From Bradyrhizobiaceae bacterium (lineage in GTDB: Bacteria; Pseudomonadota; Alphaproteobacteria; Rhizobiales; Xanthobacteraceae), in NCBI GenBank assembly GCA_003963145.1, contig RXJJ01000009.1, positions 277,287 to 341,286 of the forward strand: DNA of 64,000 bases, read 5' to 3'. Below the pieces are notes generated by a model. That model did not search any database. It was not told the DNA's origin and was given only the letters and a program-made list of their open reading frames with translations. The translations under genes and the position numbers were made by a program. This document shows positions 8,022-17,428 of this stretch, one piece after another (the first letter of the stretch is position 1; every line of letters starts with the position of its first letter).

Positions 8022-8258
8022 TCAGCTTTTGAAATACGGCTCGACCGTCCCGGAAAATTTCATTGTGATGGGATTTCCGTGACGGTCCTTTGCCGACCCG
8101 ACGCTCATCCGCACCCAGCCCTCGCTGACGCAATATTCCTCGACGTTGGTTTTCTCGACGCCCTTGAAGCGGATACCGATCTCCCGCTCCAGCACTTGGG
8201 CATTATAGTAAGGACTACGCGGATCGACGGACAGACGGTCGGGCAGTTCATCGCTCAT
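8022..8258 (-). CDS. DUF3297 small conserved protein
   Basis: A 78-residue soluble protein matching DUF3297 across its length: LPDRLSVDPRSPYY, IGIRFKGVEKTNVEEYCVSEGW and KDRHGNPITMKFSGTVEPY. The family is widespread in alpha- and gammaproteobacteria and has no assigned function. No membrane segment or signal is seen. It converges with the dehalogenase gene, 16 bases apart. Confidence 0.85.
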   Translation of the reverse strand: MSDELPDRLSVDPRSPYYNAQVLEREIGIRFKGVEKTNVEEYCVSEGWVRMSVGSAKDRHGNPITMKFSGTVEPYFKS

Positions 8259-8351
8259 GATGATTGTCTTTCTCGGAATTGTCTCTTTTCTGAATTTCTT
8301 ATGAAGGGCGCACAGGCCTTATGCAGACGTCTTGTGCGGACGGCGCCCGCG

Positions 8352-8438
8352 TCAAAACGGCAGATGACCGCTTTTCATGTAATATACGACCACGAAGCCG
8401 ATAGCGGCCCCGACCAAAACGCCTAGAACAACTCTCAT
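8352..8438 (-). CDS. 28-residue single-span membrane peptide
   Basis: The reading frame MRVVLGVLVGAAIGFVVVYY followed by MKSGHLPF is one hydrophobic helix with a basic start and a short tail. The ATG at 8438 lies four bases after GGAGGG, a strong ribosome site; an in-frame ATG at 8450 would add four residues. Short bitopic proteins of this kind are often stress-related or act on larger membrane proteins, but nothing identifies this one. Its promoter would lie in the gap shared with tkt. Confidence 0.5.
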   Translation of the reverse strand: MRVVLGVLVGAAIGFVVVYYMKSGHLPF

Positions 8439-8573
8439 TCGACCCTCCATGGCCGCGGATGACGGGTAAAAACATCAATATCTTGCAAGACTTGGCCGTC
8501 AAGAGCAGATCGCCGCGCCGGTCACAACAATGCGACATCCGCGCGTTATCCGGGAACATTCGCGCCGTGTCGA

Positions 8574-8607
8574 GGTTTTCTGTCAGCTTAAGCACAAACA
8601 GAAAACC
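8574..8607. promoter_or_regulatory. 10-bp inverted repeat upstream of the pentose phosphate operon
   Basis: GGTTTTCTGT and ACAGAAAACC form a perfect inverted repeat separated by 14 bases that themselves contain the palindrome GCTTAAGC. It ends 57 bases before the tkt start and lies in the divergent gap with the 28-residue peptide gene. It could be an operator or, in mRNA, a leader hairpin; no T-run follows, so not a terminator. Confidence 0.5.
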
Positions 8608-8664
8608 ATAACCCCGCGTTGCTACGAGCATGCTGCTTCCGGGGCTTGGTGAAAGAATTTCCTC

Positions 8665-10758
8665 ATGAAAATGATGCGCGCCGCACCAGCCGACCAGCGC
8701 GACGCCGATCCAGTCGGCGAACTCTGCGTCAACACGATCCGCACACTCACAATCGATGCCGTGCAAAAGGCCAATTCCGGTCACGCCGGCGCGCCGATGG
8801 GCATGGCACCGGTGGCTTTTACGCTGTGGAATGAGGTGCTGCGCTACGATCCGTCCGAGCCGCTGTGGCCCAATCGCGACCGCTTTGTCTTGTCGGCCGG
8901 GCACGCGTCGATGTTGCTCTATTCGCTGCTCCATCTGTCCGGCGTCAAACGTCTGCACGACGGTCAGGTCACGAACGCACCGGCGGTGTCGCTCGACGAT
9001 ATCAAGCACTTCCGTCAGGTCGACAGCGCCACCCCGGGGCATCCGGAATATGGCCACACCACCGGGGTCGAGACAACCACCGGACCGCTCGGCCAGGGCT
9101 GCGGCAACAGCGTCGGCATGGCCATCGCTTCGCGATGGTTAGGCGCACGCTACAACAAGCCTGAAGCCACGTTGTTCGACTTCAATGTTTATGTCATCTG
9201 CAGCGACGGCGACCTGATGGAAGGCGTTGCGTCGGAAGCGGCTTCACTTGCGGGTCATCTCGGGCTCGACAATCTGTGCTGGATCTATGACAGCAACACC
9301 GTGACCATCGAGGGCCACACCGAACTTGCCTTCAGCGAAAACGTCGCCGAGCGCTTCCGGGGTTATGGATGGCACATCGTTCACGTGCCCGATGCCAACG
9401 ACCGACAGCGTGTGCGCGAAGCCCTTGAGGAATTCGCGGATACAAAAGGTCGTCCCACCCTGATCGTGGTCAACAGCATCATTGGTTATGGCGCGCCGGA
9501 CATGCAAGGCACGCCGAAGATTCACAGCGACGCACTCGGCGCCGACGAGGTGCGAAAGACCAAGGCGTTTCTCAACTGGCCGCCGGACAAGGATTTCTAC
9601 GTTCCCGACAAGGTCTACGATCATTTCGCGGGCGGCATCGGCAAGCGCGGCGCTGCGCTGCGCATGGAATGGGAAAAAACCTTCGAGGCTTATCGCAAGG
9701 CCAACGTTGCAGTTTCGAATGAAATCATCCACGGCCTCAAGCATGAATTGCCGGTCGGCTGGGACCGCGACCTGCCGGAATTTGCGCCAGACGCGAAGGG
9801 AATCGCGACCCGCGAGGCCTCCGGCAAGGTACTGAATGCGATCGCCGAAAAGGCCCCGTGGCTGCTCGGCGGCGCAGCCGATCTTGCGCCCTCGACCAAG
9901 ACCAAACTGAACGGCGATAAAATGGGGGCGCTGGAAAAGAAGAACCCCGGCGGGCGCAACATGCATTTCGGCGTGCGCGAGCACGGCATGGGGGCAATCG
10001 TCAATGGCCTCGCGCTTTGTCATCTGCGCACATTCGGCTCAACCTTCCTGATTTTCAGCGACTACATGCGCCCGCCGATCCGCCTCGCCGCCCTGATGCG
10101 GCTGCCGGCATTCCATGTCTTCACCCACGATTCGATCGGCGTCGGCGAAGATGGACCGACGCATCAGCCCGTCGAGCAACTCGCGAGCCTGCGCGCGGTA
10201 CCCGGGCTTGTCACGTTAAGGCCAGCCGATGCCAATGAGGTCCGCGAGGCCTATAAGGTGATCTTCAATCTGAGGGATCAGCCGGCCGTCCTTGTGCTGT
10301 CGCGCCAGCCTTTGCCGGTATTCGACCGCAAGATTTATGGCCCGGCCGAGGGCGTGGCGCGAGGCGCCTATGTTCTGGCCGACACCGAAGGGACACCCGA
10401 CGTGATCCTGATCGGCACCGGCAGCGAGGTGCAGCTCTGCGTGGGCGCTTATGAGACACTGAAAGCCCGTGGTGTCAAGGCGCGGGTTGTGAGCATGCCG
10501 TCATGGGATCTGTTCGAACGGCAGGATAAGGCCTATCGGGATAACGTCCTGCCGCCACAGATTAAGGCCCGTGTCAGTGTCGAACAGGGCTCGGTGATCG
10601 GCTGGGACCGCTATGCCGGGGCTTCCGGCGAGATCATAGGTATGCATACTTTCGGCTCCTCGGCACCGCTGAAGGACCTTTTGACCAAATTTGGCTTCGC
10701 GCCCGATAAAATCGTCGCAGCGGCGCTCCGCCAGATCGAGCAGAACAAGGCATCATGA
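8665..10758 (+). CDS. tkt: Transketolase
   Basis: A 697-residue thiamine-diphosphate enzyme that moves two-carbon ketol units between sugar phosphates in the non-oxidative pentose phosphate pathway. The three domains are visible: the cofactor-binding start with ANSGHAGAPMGMAP, HTTGVETTTGPLGQG and CSDGDLMEG (the GDG...motif), the pyrimidine-binding part with FGVREHGMGAIVNG and SIGVGEDGPTHQPVEQLA, and the C-terminal domain with LIGTGSEVQLC. Length is slightly above the usual 660-680. It is the first gene of a seven-gene operon and its stop overlaps the next start in ATGA. The ribosome site before 8665 is weak (GAAAGAA). Confidence 0.95.
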   Translation: MKMMRAAPADQRDADPVGELCVNTIRTLTIDAVQKANSGHAGAPMGMAPVAFTLWNEVLRYDPSEPLWPNRDRFVLSAGHASMLLYSLLHLSGVKRLHDGQVTNAPAVSLDDIKHFRQVDSATPGHPEYGHTTGVETTTGPLGQGCGNSVGMAIASRWLGARYNKPEATLFDFNVYVICSDGDLMEGVASEAASLAGHLGLDNLCWIYDSNTVTIEGHTELAFSENVAERFRGYGWHIVHVPDANDRQRVREALEEFADTKGRPTLIVVNSIIGYGAPDMQGTPKIHSDALGADEVRKTKAFLNWPPDKDFYVPDKVYDHFAGGIGKRGAALRMEWEKTFEAYRKANVAVSNEIIHGLKHELPVGWDRDLPEFAPDAKGIATREASGKVLNAIAEKAPWLLGGAADLAPSTKTKLNGDKMGALEKKNPGGRNMHFGVREHGMGAIVNGLALCHLRTFGSTFLIFSDYMRPPIRLAALMRLPAFHVFTHDSIGVGEDGPTHQPVEQLASLRAVPGLVTLRPADANEVREAYKVIFNLRDQPAVLVLSRQPLPVFDRKIYGPAEGVARGAYVLADTEGTPDVILIGTGSEVQLCVGAYETLKARGVKARVVSMPSWDLFERQDKAYRDNVLPPQIKARVSVEQGSVIGWDRYAGASGEIIGMHTFGSSAPLKDLLTKFGFAPDKIVAAALRQIEQNKAS

Positions 10759-13604
10759 ATCATCTCAAAGAACTCGAAAAACACGGCCAGTCGATCTGGC
10801 TCGATTTTCTCGCGCGCGGCTTCATCGCCAGAGGCGAATTGAAGACCTTGGTAGAGCGTGACGGCGTGCGCGGCGTGACGTCCAATCCTTCGATTTTCGA
10901 GAAAGCCATCGGCAGCGGCGACGAATATGACGGCGCCATTTCCAGACTTTTAAAAGAGCGCGATCGTCCCGTTATCGACCTCTATGAGGCGGTGGCGGTG
11001 GAGGACATCCAGCATGCCGCCGATGTGCTGCGTCCTGTCTATGACCATCTTAAAGGAGCGGACGGATTCGTCAGCCTCGAAGTCTCTCCCTACCTCGCGC
11101 TCGATACCGAGGGCACCCTCAACGAAGCGCGGCGGCTGTGGAAAGCGGTGAACCGCGACAATCTCATGGTGAAGGTGCCGGCGACGCGCGAAGGCCTTCC
11201 CGCCATTGAGCAACTGATCTCGGAAGGTATCAGTATCAACATCACGCTGCTGTTCTCGCAACAGGTCTACGCTCAGGTACTGGAAGCCTATCTCGTCGGA
11301 CTTGAAAAATTCGTCGCGGGCGGCGGCGATCCGAAAAAGATCGCCAGCGTGGCATCCTTCTTCGTCAGCCGTATCGATGTCGAGGCGGACAAGCAACTCG
11401 ACGAAAAAATCGCTGCCGCCAATGACAGGGATCAGAAGGCCCGGCTCGAGGCATTGAAAGGCAAGACGGCCATCGCCAACGCCAAACTCGCCTATCAGCA
11501 CTACAAGAAGGTCATCGCCACAGACCGCTGGAAAAGACTCGAAGCCGCCGGCGCGAGGGTCCAGCGGCTGCTTTGGGCTTCGACAGGCACAAAGAACAAG
11601 GCTTATAGCGACGTTCTTTATGTGGAGGAACTGATCGGCAAGGATACGGTCAACACCGTTCCTCCGGCAACGCTTGATGCCTTTCGCGATCACGGCAAGA
11701 CGCGCGACAGTCTTGAAGAAAACGTGCCCGAGGCTGAAAAGGTTCTCGCCGATCTGGCCAGGACTGGCATTTCGCTCGATACCATTACCAAGAATCTCGT
11801 CGATGAGGGCGTGAAGCTGTTTGCCGATGCGGCCGATAAATTGCTTGGCGCGGTTGCCGCCAAGCGCACGAAAATTCTTGGCGCGGCGATCGACAGCCAG
11901 AAACTCGCGCTCGGGACCGATCTGGACAAGAACGTCAAGACACTGGTGCAGGACTGGGCCGCGCAGGGCAAGGCGCGCAGACTCTGGAAGCACGACTCGT
12001 CGGTCTGGACCGGCCATGACGAGAACAAATGGCTCGGCTGGCTCGATGCCGTGGAGCGCGAGCAGAAGGGCCTGTCGAGTTATCAATCCTTCGCAGACTG
12101 GGTGAAGCGCGAAGACTTTTCCGATGCCGTCGTGCTCGGCATGGGCGGATCGAGCCTTGGGCCGGAAGTGCTGGCGGTGACGTTCAACCACGGGCCAGGT
12201 TTCCCCAGACTGCAAATTCTGGATTCGACCGATCCGGCACAGATCAGCCGCGTTGAAGCGAGTATCAAGCCCGACAAGACCCTGTTCATCGTCTCAAGCA
12301 AGTCCGGCTCCACGACCGAACCGAACGTACTGATGGATTATTTTTTTACGCTCGTGACCGGGAAACTCAAGGACAAGGCCGGTTCGCATTTCGTCGCCGT
12401 GACAGACCCGGGATCGGTGCTGGAAAAAACCGCCAAGTCGCGCGGCTTCGCGCATATCTTTTTCGGCGAGCCCAGCATCGGCGGGCGCTACTCGGTTCTT
12501 TCGCCGTTCGGCCTCGTGCCGGCAGCCGCGGCGGGTATCGATCTTGGAAAATTTCTCGATCTCACCGCTTCAATGGTGCGGGCCTGCGGCGCGGATGTGC
12601 CGCCGTCGGACAATCCCGGCATCCAGCTCGGACTAGCGCTCGGTGCGGCGAACAAGGCTGGCCGTGACAAGGTCACGCTCAGTGCTTCGGAAAAGATTGC
12701 GGATTTCGGCGCATGGGCCGAACAGCTGATCGCCGAGTCGACCGGCAAGAACGGCAACGCGCTGATCCCTCTTGCCGGAGAGGCGCTCGGCAAGCCGGAG
12801 GTTTACGGCCGCGACCGTATCTTTGTCGACCTGCATCTGACCGACGACAAGGACGAAGCGCGCCAGAGCGCACTCGCCGCGCTGGAGAAGGACGGGCATC
12901 CGGTGGTGCGGATTGAAGTGACGGGTCCCCAGCATATCGGGCAGGAATTTTTCCGGTTCGAAATCGCAACCGCAGTTGCGGGGTCGGTGATGGGTATCAA
13001 CCCCTTCGACCAGCCCGATGTCGAGGCCGCCAAGATAAAGACCCGCGAACTGACGGCGGCATTTGAAAAGTCCGGCGCGTTGCCGAAGGAAACGCCCGTC
13101 ATGACCGACGGCGACATTTCGGTCTTCACAGACGAGAAGAACGTCGAAGCGTTGCGCAAGGCAGGCGCGGATGGCACCGCCGTCTCCTGGCTGAAAGCGC
13201 ATCTGTCCCGCATCAAGCCCGGTGACTACACGGCTCTGCTCGCCTACATCGATCGCAACGAGAAGGATACGGACGCCGTACAATCTGCACGCATGGCGAT
13301 TCGCGACAAGAAGCATGTCGCGACCTGCGTGGGCTTCGGCCCGCGGTTTCTGCATTCGACCGGGCAGGCCTACAAGGGCGGACCGAACACGGGCGTGTTT
13401 ATCCAGATCACGGCGGATGATGCAAAGGATTTGCCGGTGCCGGATCAAAAAGCGTCTTTCGGAATCATCAAGGCCGCGCAGGCACGCGGCGATTTCGACG
13501 TTCTGACCGAGCGCGGCCGCCGGGCGCTGAGGCTGCATATCAAGGGCGATGTGGCCAAGGGTCTCGCCACCATCAACTCGGCCATCGGCAAGGCGCTAAC
13601 CTAA
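10755..13604 (+). CDS. Bifunctional transaldolase / glucose-6-phosphate isomerase
   Basis: A 949-residue fusion. Residues about 1-370 are transaldolase (GVTSNPSIFEKAI; LMVKVPATREGLPAIE, holding the Schiff-base Lys; INITLLFS), which transfers dihydroxyacetone between sugar phosphates. Residues about 400-949 are glucose-6-phosphate isomerase (VVLGMGGSSLGPEVLA; IVSSKSGSTTEPNVLMDYF; GGRYSVLSPFG), which links the pathway to fructose-6-phosphate. Tal-Pgi fusions are known in several rhizobial and other lineages. It is coupled to tkt by a four-base overlap and is followed by gndA after nine bases. Confidence 0.95.
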   Translation: MNHLKELEKHGQSIWLDFLARGFIARGELKTLVERDGVRGVTSNPSIFEKAIGSGDEYDGAISRLLKERDRPVIDLYEAVAVEDIQHAADVLRPVYDHLKGADGFVSLEVSPYLALDTEGTLNEARRLWKAVNRDNLMVKVPATREGLPAIEQLISEGISINITLLFSQQVYAQVLEAYLVGLEKFVAGGGDPKKIASVASFFVSRIDVEADKQLDEKIAAANDRDQKARLEALKGKTAIANAKLAYQHYKKVIATDRWKRLEAAGARVQRLLWASTGTKNKAYSDVLYVEELIGKDTVNTVPPATLDAFRDHGKTRDSLEENVPEAEKVLADLARTGISLDTITKNLVDEGVKLFADAADKLLGAVAAKRTKILGAAIDSQKLALGTDLDKNVKTLVQDWAAQGKARRLWKHDSSVWTGHDENKWLGWLDAVEREQKGLSSYQSFADWVKREDFSDAVVLGMGGSSLGPEVLAVTFNHGPGFPRLQILDSTDPAQISRVEASIKPDKTLFIVSSKSGSTTEPNVLMDYFFTLVTGKLKDKAGSHFVAVTDPGSVLEKTAKSRGFAHIFFGEPSIGGRYSVLSPFGLVPAAAAGIDLGKFLDLTASMVRACGADVPPSDNPGIQLGLALGAANKAGRDKVTLSASEKIADFGAWAEQLIAESTGKNGNALIPLAGEALGKPEVYGRDRIFVDLHLTDDKDEARQSALAALEKDGHPVVRIEVTGPQHIGQEFFRFEIATAVAGSVMGINPFDQPDVEAAKIKTRELTAAFEKSGALPKETPVMTDGDISVFTDEKNVEALRKAGADGTAVSWLKAHLSRIKPGDYTALLAYIDRNEKDTDAVQSARMAIRDKKHVATCVGFGPRFLHSTGQAYKGGPNTGVFIQITADDAKDLPVPDQKASFGIIKAAQARGDFDVLTERGRRALRLHIKGDVAKGLATINSAIGKALT

Positions 13605-13613
13605 GGACGGATG

Positions 13614-14597
13614 ATGCAGATTGGACTCGTCGGCCTGGGCCGCATGGGCGGCAACATCGTTCGTCGCCTGATCGAAAAAGGTAAACACGAGGTCGTCGTT
13701 TACGACACCAACTTCAAGACGGTCGCGGACCTCGCTAATCACGGCGCAGGTCCGAGTTCGTCGCTGGAGGATATGGTCAGCAAGCTGAAAACGCCGCGCA
13801 CCATCTGGATCATGCTGCCGGCCGGCAAGATCACCGAAGAAACCATCGAAGCACTCGGCAAGTCGCTGCAAAGCGGCGATACGATCATCGATGGCGGCAA
13901 CACATTCTGGCAGGACGACGTCCGCCGCGCACGTTCGCTGATGGAAAAAGGCATCCATTATGTCGATGTCGGCACCAGCGGCGGCATTTGGGGTTTCGAG
14001 CGCGGTTATTGCATGATGATCGGTGGCGAGACCGATGTCGTAAAAAAGCTCGATCCGATCTTCGCCACGCTCGCACCGGGAAAAGGCGACATCCCGCCGA
14101 CGCCGGGGCGCGACAAGCTCGATCCCCGCGCCGAGCAGGGTTACATCCATGCCGGCCCTGTCGGAGCGGGTCATTTCGTCAAGATGATCCATAACGGCAT
14201 CGAATACGGCCTGATGCAGGCCTATGCCGAAGGCTTCGACATTCTCAAGAATGCCGACAGCAACGCATTGCCGTCCGAGCATCGCTTCGAACTCAATGTT
14301 GCCGATATCGCGGAAGTCTGGCGGCGCGGCAGCGTTATCAGTTCATGGCTGCTGGATCTGACCGCCATCGCGCTCGCTGAAAACGTCACGCTCGACAATT
14401 ACTCCGGCTTTGTCGAGGATTCCGGCGAGGGCCGCTGGACCATCAATGCCGCCATCGACGAATCCGTTTCTGCCGAAGTCATCACCGCAGCACTCTACGC
14501 CCGCTTCCGCTCGCGCAAGGATCACACCTTCGCGGAAAAAATGCTGTCCGCGATGCGCGCGGGTTTCGGCGGCCACCGGGAGCCCAAAAAGCCTTGA
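13614..14597 (+). CDS. gndA: 6-phosphogluconate dehydrogenase, decarboxylating (short type)
   Basis: A 327-residue enzyme of the short (about 300-330 residue) 6PGDH type that oxidises 6-phosphogluconate to ribulose-5-phosphate and CO2. Seen: the Rossmann start [38 protein letters not shown] and the substrate/catalytic segment [21 protein letters not shown] (catalytic Lys and Asn). Short forms are often NAD-preferring. ATG codons at 13611 and 13614 are both possible; 13614 is better spaced from AAGGA. Confidence 0.92.
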   Translation: MQIGLVGLGRMGGNIVRRLIEKGKHEVVVYDTNFKTVADLANHGAGPSSSLEDMVSKLKTPRTIWIMLPAGKITEETIEALGKSLQSGDTIIDGGNTFWQDDVRRARSLMEKGIHYVDVGTSGGIWGFERGYCMMIGGETDVVKKLDPIFATLAPGKGDIPPTPGRDKLDPRAEQGYIHAGPVGAGHFVKMIHNGIEYGLMQAYAEGFDILKNADSNALPSEHRFELNVADIAEVWRRGSVISSWLLDLTAIALAENVTLDNYSGFVEDSGEGRWTINAAIDESVSAEVITAALYARFRSRKDHTFAEKMLSAMRAGFGGHREPKKP

Positions 14598-14619
14598 ATT
14601 GTAGCCGTGAGGTGAAGCC

Positions 14620-16164
14620 ATGAATATCGAAGGCAGAAGCATGGTTGCCGACCAGATCGATCCCAAGACGCGCAAGCCCGAGCCGTGCGTGTTCGTCATT
14701 TTCGGCGTCACGGGCGATCTCGCCCATCGCCTCGTGATTCCCGCGCTTTATAATCTCGCCGAAGGTGGACTGCTGCCTGAGAAATTCTGTGTCGTCGGCG
14801 TGACCCGCACCGAGATGCAAAGCAAGACACTGCATGCCGATTTGCAGAAAAGCCTCGACCAGTTCGCCACCCGCAAGGTGAATCCCGAGATCACCAGGAA
14901 GCTGTTCGACTGCGTGACCAGCATCCATGCCGATCCAGGCGATCCGTCATCGTTCGACGGGCTTAAAGCGCACCTGGAGAAGATCGGCACCAGCAGCGGC
15001 GTAAAGAACTGCCTGTTCTATCTCGCGGTGCCGCCCGCCGCGTTCAAGCCGATCAGCGAGCAGCTCGGCCGTGTCGGCCTGCTCACCGAACAGCCCGGCG
15101 CATGGCGGCGGCTTGTGATCGAAAAGCCGTTCGGCACAGACCTGAAATCGGCGAGAGAATTGAACCACGATCTGCTCAAGCTCGTCGACGAGCATCAGAT
15201 CTACCGGATCGACCATTATCTCGGCAAGGAAACGGTTCAGAACATTCTCGTGCTGCGCTTCGCCAACGGCATGTTCGAGCCGATCTGGAATCGCAATCAC
15301 ATCGATCATGTGCAGATCACGGTGTCGGAAACGCTCGATGTCGGACGGCGCGGCAGCTTCTATGACGCGACCGGCGCCCTGCGTGACATGGTGCCGAACC
15401 ATCTGTTCCAACTGCTCGCTCTTGTCGCGATGGAGCCGCCTTCGCGGTTCGATGCACATTCGGTACGTTCGGAAAAAGGCGAGGTTCTCGCAGCGATCCA
15501 GATACAGACAGAGGCCGAGGCGTTGAAGAATTCCGTGCGCGGCCAATATGTCGACGGTATCGCGGGCGGCAAGGAGGTCATTGATTATCGCAAGACCCCG
15601 GACGTCGATCCGAACAGCGTGGTTGAGACTTTCGCTGCGCTCAAGCTCACCATCGACAACTGGCGCTGGGCCGGCGTTCCCTTCTATCTGCGCACCGGAA
15701 AGGCGATGACGTCGAAACGCACCGAGGTTGCGATTCGCTTCAAGCGCGCGCCGTTCTCGATGTTCCGCACCACCGAGGTCGAACGGCTTTCTCGCAATTA
15801 TTTCGTCATCGGCATCGAGCCGACCGAAGGCGTCACGCTTCAGTTTAATACCAAGGTGCCCGGTCCTTCGGTGACGATCGACGGCGTCGAGATGAAATTC
15901 AAGTACAAGGATTACTTCAAGGCCGCGCCGAGCACCGGCTATGAGACGCTGATTTACGATTGCATGATCGGAGACAATATCCTGTTCCAGCGCGCGGACA
16001 GCGTGGAGGCCGGGTGGCAGGCGGTGCAGCCCTTCCTCGATGCATGGAAAAAGGCCGGCGCCAACGGCCTTGCGATCTACCGCGCCGGCACGAACGGTCC
16101 GACCGAAGCCGATGAACTGATGCGCCGGGACGGGCGAAGCTGGCGCGCGCCCGATCGCGAATGA
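14620..16164 (+). CDS. zwf: Glucose-6-phosphate 1-dehydrogenase
   Basis: A 514-residue enzyme that oxidises glucose-6-phosphate to 6-phosphogluconolactone with NADP+ (or NAD+). Near the N-terminus is the nucleotide-binding FVIFGVTGDLAHR; the substrate motif RIDHYLGKETVQNI is at about residue 199-212, and EKPFGTDLKSA and WRWAGVPFYLRTGKAM are typical family blocks. Length fits the family. The start is supported by GAGGTGAAG. Its stop overlaps the pgl start in ATGA. Confidence 0.95.
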   Translation: MNIEGRSMVADQIDPKTRKPEPCVFVIFGVTGDLAHRLVIPALYNLAEGGLLPEKFCVVGVTRTEMQSKTLHADLQKSLDQFATRKVNPEITRKLFDCVTSIHADPGDPSSFDGLKAHLEKIGTSSGVKNCLFYLAVPPAAFKPISEQLGRVGLLTEQPGAWRRLVIEKPFGTDLKSARELNHDLLKLVDEHQIYRIDHYLGKETVQNILVLRFANGMFEPIWNRNHIDHVQITVSETLDVGRRGSFYDATGALRDMVPNHLFQLLALVAMEPPSRFDAHSVRSEKGEVLAAIQIQTEAEALKNSVRGQYVDGIAGGKEVIDYRKTPDVDPNSVVETFAALKLTIDNWRWAGVPFYLRTGKAMTSKRTEVAIRFKRAPFSMFRTTEVERLSRNYFVIGIEPTEGVTLQFNTKVPGPSVTIDGVEMKFKYKDYFKAAPSTGYETLIYDCMIGDNILFQRADSVEAGWQAVQPFLDAWKKAGANGLAIYRAGTNGPTEADELMRRDGRSWRAPDRE

Positions 16165-16901
16165 CAACTGGCCGCCACGTGATCGTTATCAGGGACGCAC
16201 CAACGCTGGCGGAAGCCGCCGCGCAGCGCGTTGTCGATGCGATAAAATCTAGCGAGAGAGCGGCCGCAATTTGTTTGACTGGAGGCTCGACGCCGAAGCG
16301 GCTCTACGAATTGCTTGCCACGTCTTCATGGCGTGGGCGCATTCCGTGGCCGCGCGTGCACTGGTTCATCGGCGACGATCGCTTTGTTCCCTTCAACGAT
16401 CCGCTGAGCAATTTCGGCATGGCGCAGCGCGCCTTTCTCGATTCCTGCGCGCCTGCGCAAAATGTTCACCCCATTCGCACAGATGCCGCTTCACCCGATG
16501 AAGCCGCGCGGCTCTATGAGGCCGAACTGCGTACCTTCGCAGCTTCGCGCGGACACCCGCCCCTGTTCGACCTGACGTTGCTTGGCGTCGGCCCGGACGG
16601 CCATGTCGCGTCTCTGTTTCCGGGCTACCCGGCCGCACGCGAAGTGAAGCCTTGGGCCGTCGGCGTGCCGCAGGCTCATGTCGCGCCATTCGTGCCGAGG
16701 GTCAGTCTCACCCTTCCCTGTCTTGGCGATACGAAAGAGATGCTGTTTCTCGCGGCAGGTCACGACAAAAAGGAGATATTGAGCCGCGTGTTTTCCGGCG
16801 AGGATCTTCCCGCATCGCATGCACATGCGAACAAGGGCGAAACGGTCTGGCTGATTGACGAGGCGGCAGCCCCGCCGGATATCCCTCGGTCATTCTCATG
16901 A
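16161..16901 (+). CDS. pgl: 6-phosphogluconolactonase
   Basis: A 246-residue hydrolase of the NagB/Pgl fold that opens 6-phosphogluconolactone. Seen: ICLTGGSTPKRLYELL, VHWFIGDDRFVPFNDPLSNFGMA and DLTLLGVGPDGHVASLFPG, the blocks of devB/SOL-type lactonases. It is placed between zwf and gntK with ATGA overlaps on both sides, exactly where the pathway needs it. Confidence 0.93.
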   Translation: MTTGRHVIVIRDAPTLAEAAAQRVVDAIKSSERAAAICLTGGSTPKRLYELLATSSWRGRIPWPRVHWFIGDDRFVPFNDPLSNFGMAQRAFLDSCAPAQNVHPIRTDAASPDEAARLYEAELRTFAASRGHPPLFDLTLLGVGPDGHVASLFPGYPAAREVKPWAVGVPQAHVAPFVPRVSLTLPCLGDTKEMLFLAAGHDKKEILSRVFSGEDLPASHAHANKGETVWLIDEAAAPPDIPRSFS

Positions 16902-17428
16902 ATGGAGCCACAGCCATCATTGTCATGGGCGTTTCGGGGTCTGGTAAAAGCACCATTGCCGAAGCGCTGGCACAACGGCTCGGCTTCGCCGAGGAAGACG
17001 GCGACCTTTATCATCCCGCCGCGAATGTGAAAAAGATGCAAAGCGGAACGCCACTGACCGACGAGGATCGCTGGCCGTGGCTGAACGCCATCGCCGCTCT
17101 TATCGACCGCTACGACCGTGAAAGACGCGGCGTGGTCATCGCCTGCTCCGCCCTCAAGCGCGCTTATCGTGACGTTCTGGTGCGCGAGCACAGCAACGTT
17201 CGCATCGTCTATCTCAAGGGCTCGCGTGAGCTGATTCTTAGCCGCAGCGAGCACCGCAAGGGCCATTTTATGCCGCCGTCGCTGCTCAACAGCCAGTTCG
17301 AAACGCTGGAAGAACCGTCGCCCGATGAGCACGCTATCATTGCCGATATCGCCGCACCCGTCGATGCGATCGTCGTCGGCATTATCAGGCAGCTTAAGGT
17401 GGCCGTCACGGAGGCAAAGCCCGCATGA
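16898..17428 (+). CDS. gntK: Gluconokinase
   Basis: A 176-residue P-loop kinase (GVSGSGKSTIAEALAQRLG at about residues 9-27) that phosphorylates gluconate to 6-phosphogluconate. Also visible are EEDGDLYHPAANVKKMQSGTPLTDEDRWPWL, the gluconate-binding block, and ACSALKRAYRDVLV. The length is normal. It feeds free gluconate into the same intermediate the zwf-pgl steps make. Coupled to both neighbours by ATGA overlaps. Confidence 0.93.
   Translation: MNGATAIIVMGVSGSGKSTIAEALAQRLGFAEEDGDLYHPAANVKKMQSGTPLTDEDRWPWLNAIAALIDRYDRERRGVVIACSALKRAYRDVLVREHSNVRIVYLKGSRELILSRSEHRKGHFMPPSLLNSQFETLEEPSPDEHAIIADIAAPVDAIVVGIIRQLKVAVTEAKPA

Noticed and set aside
10950..12215. 421-residue open frame on the minus strand inside the tal-pgi gene
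   Set aside because: Antisense shadow of the fusion gene, with no family match.
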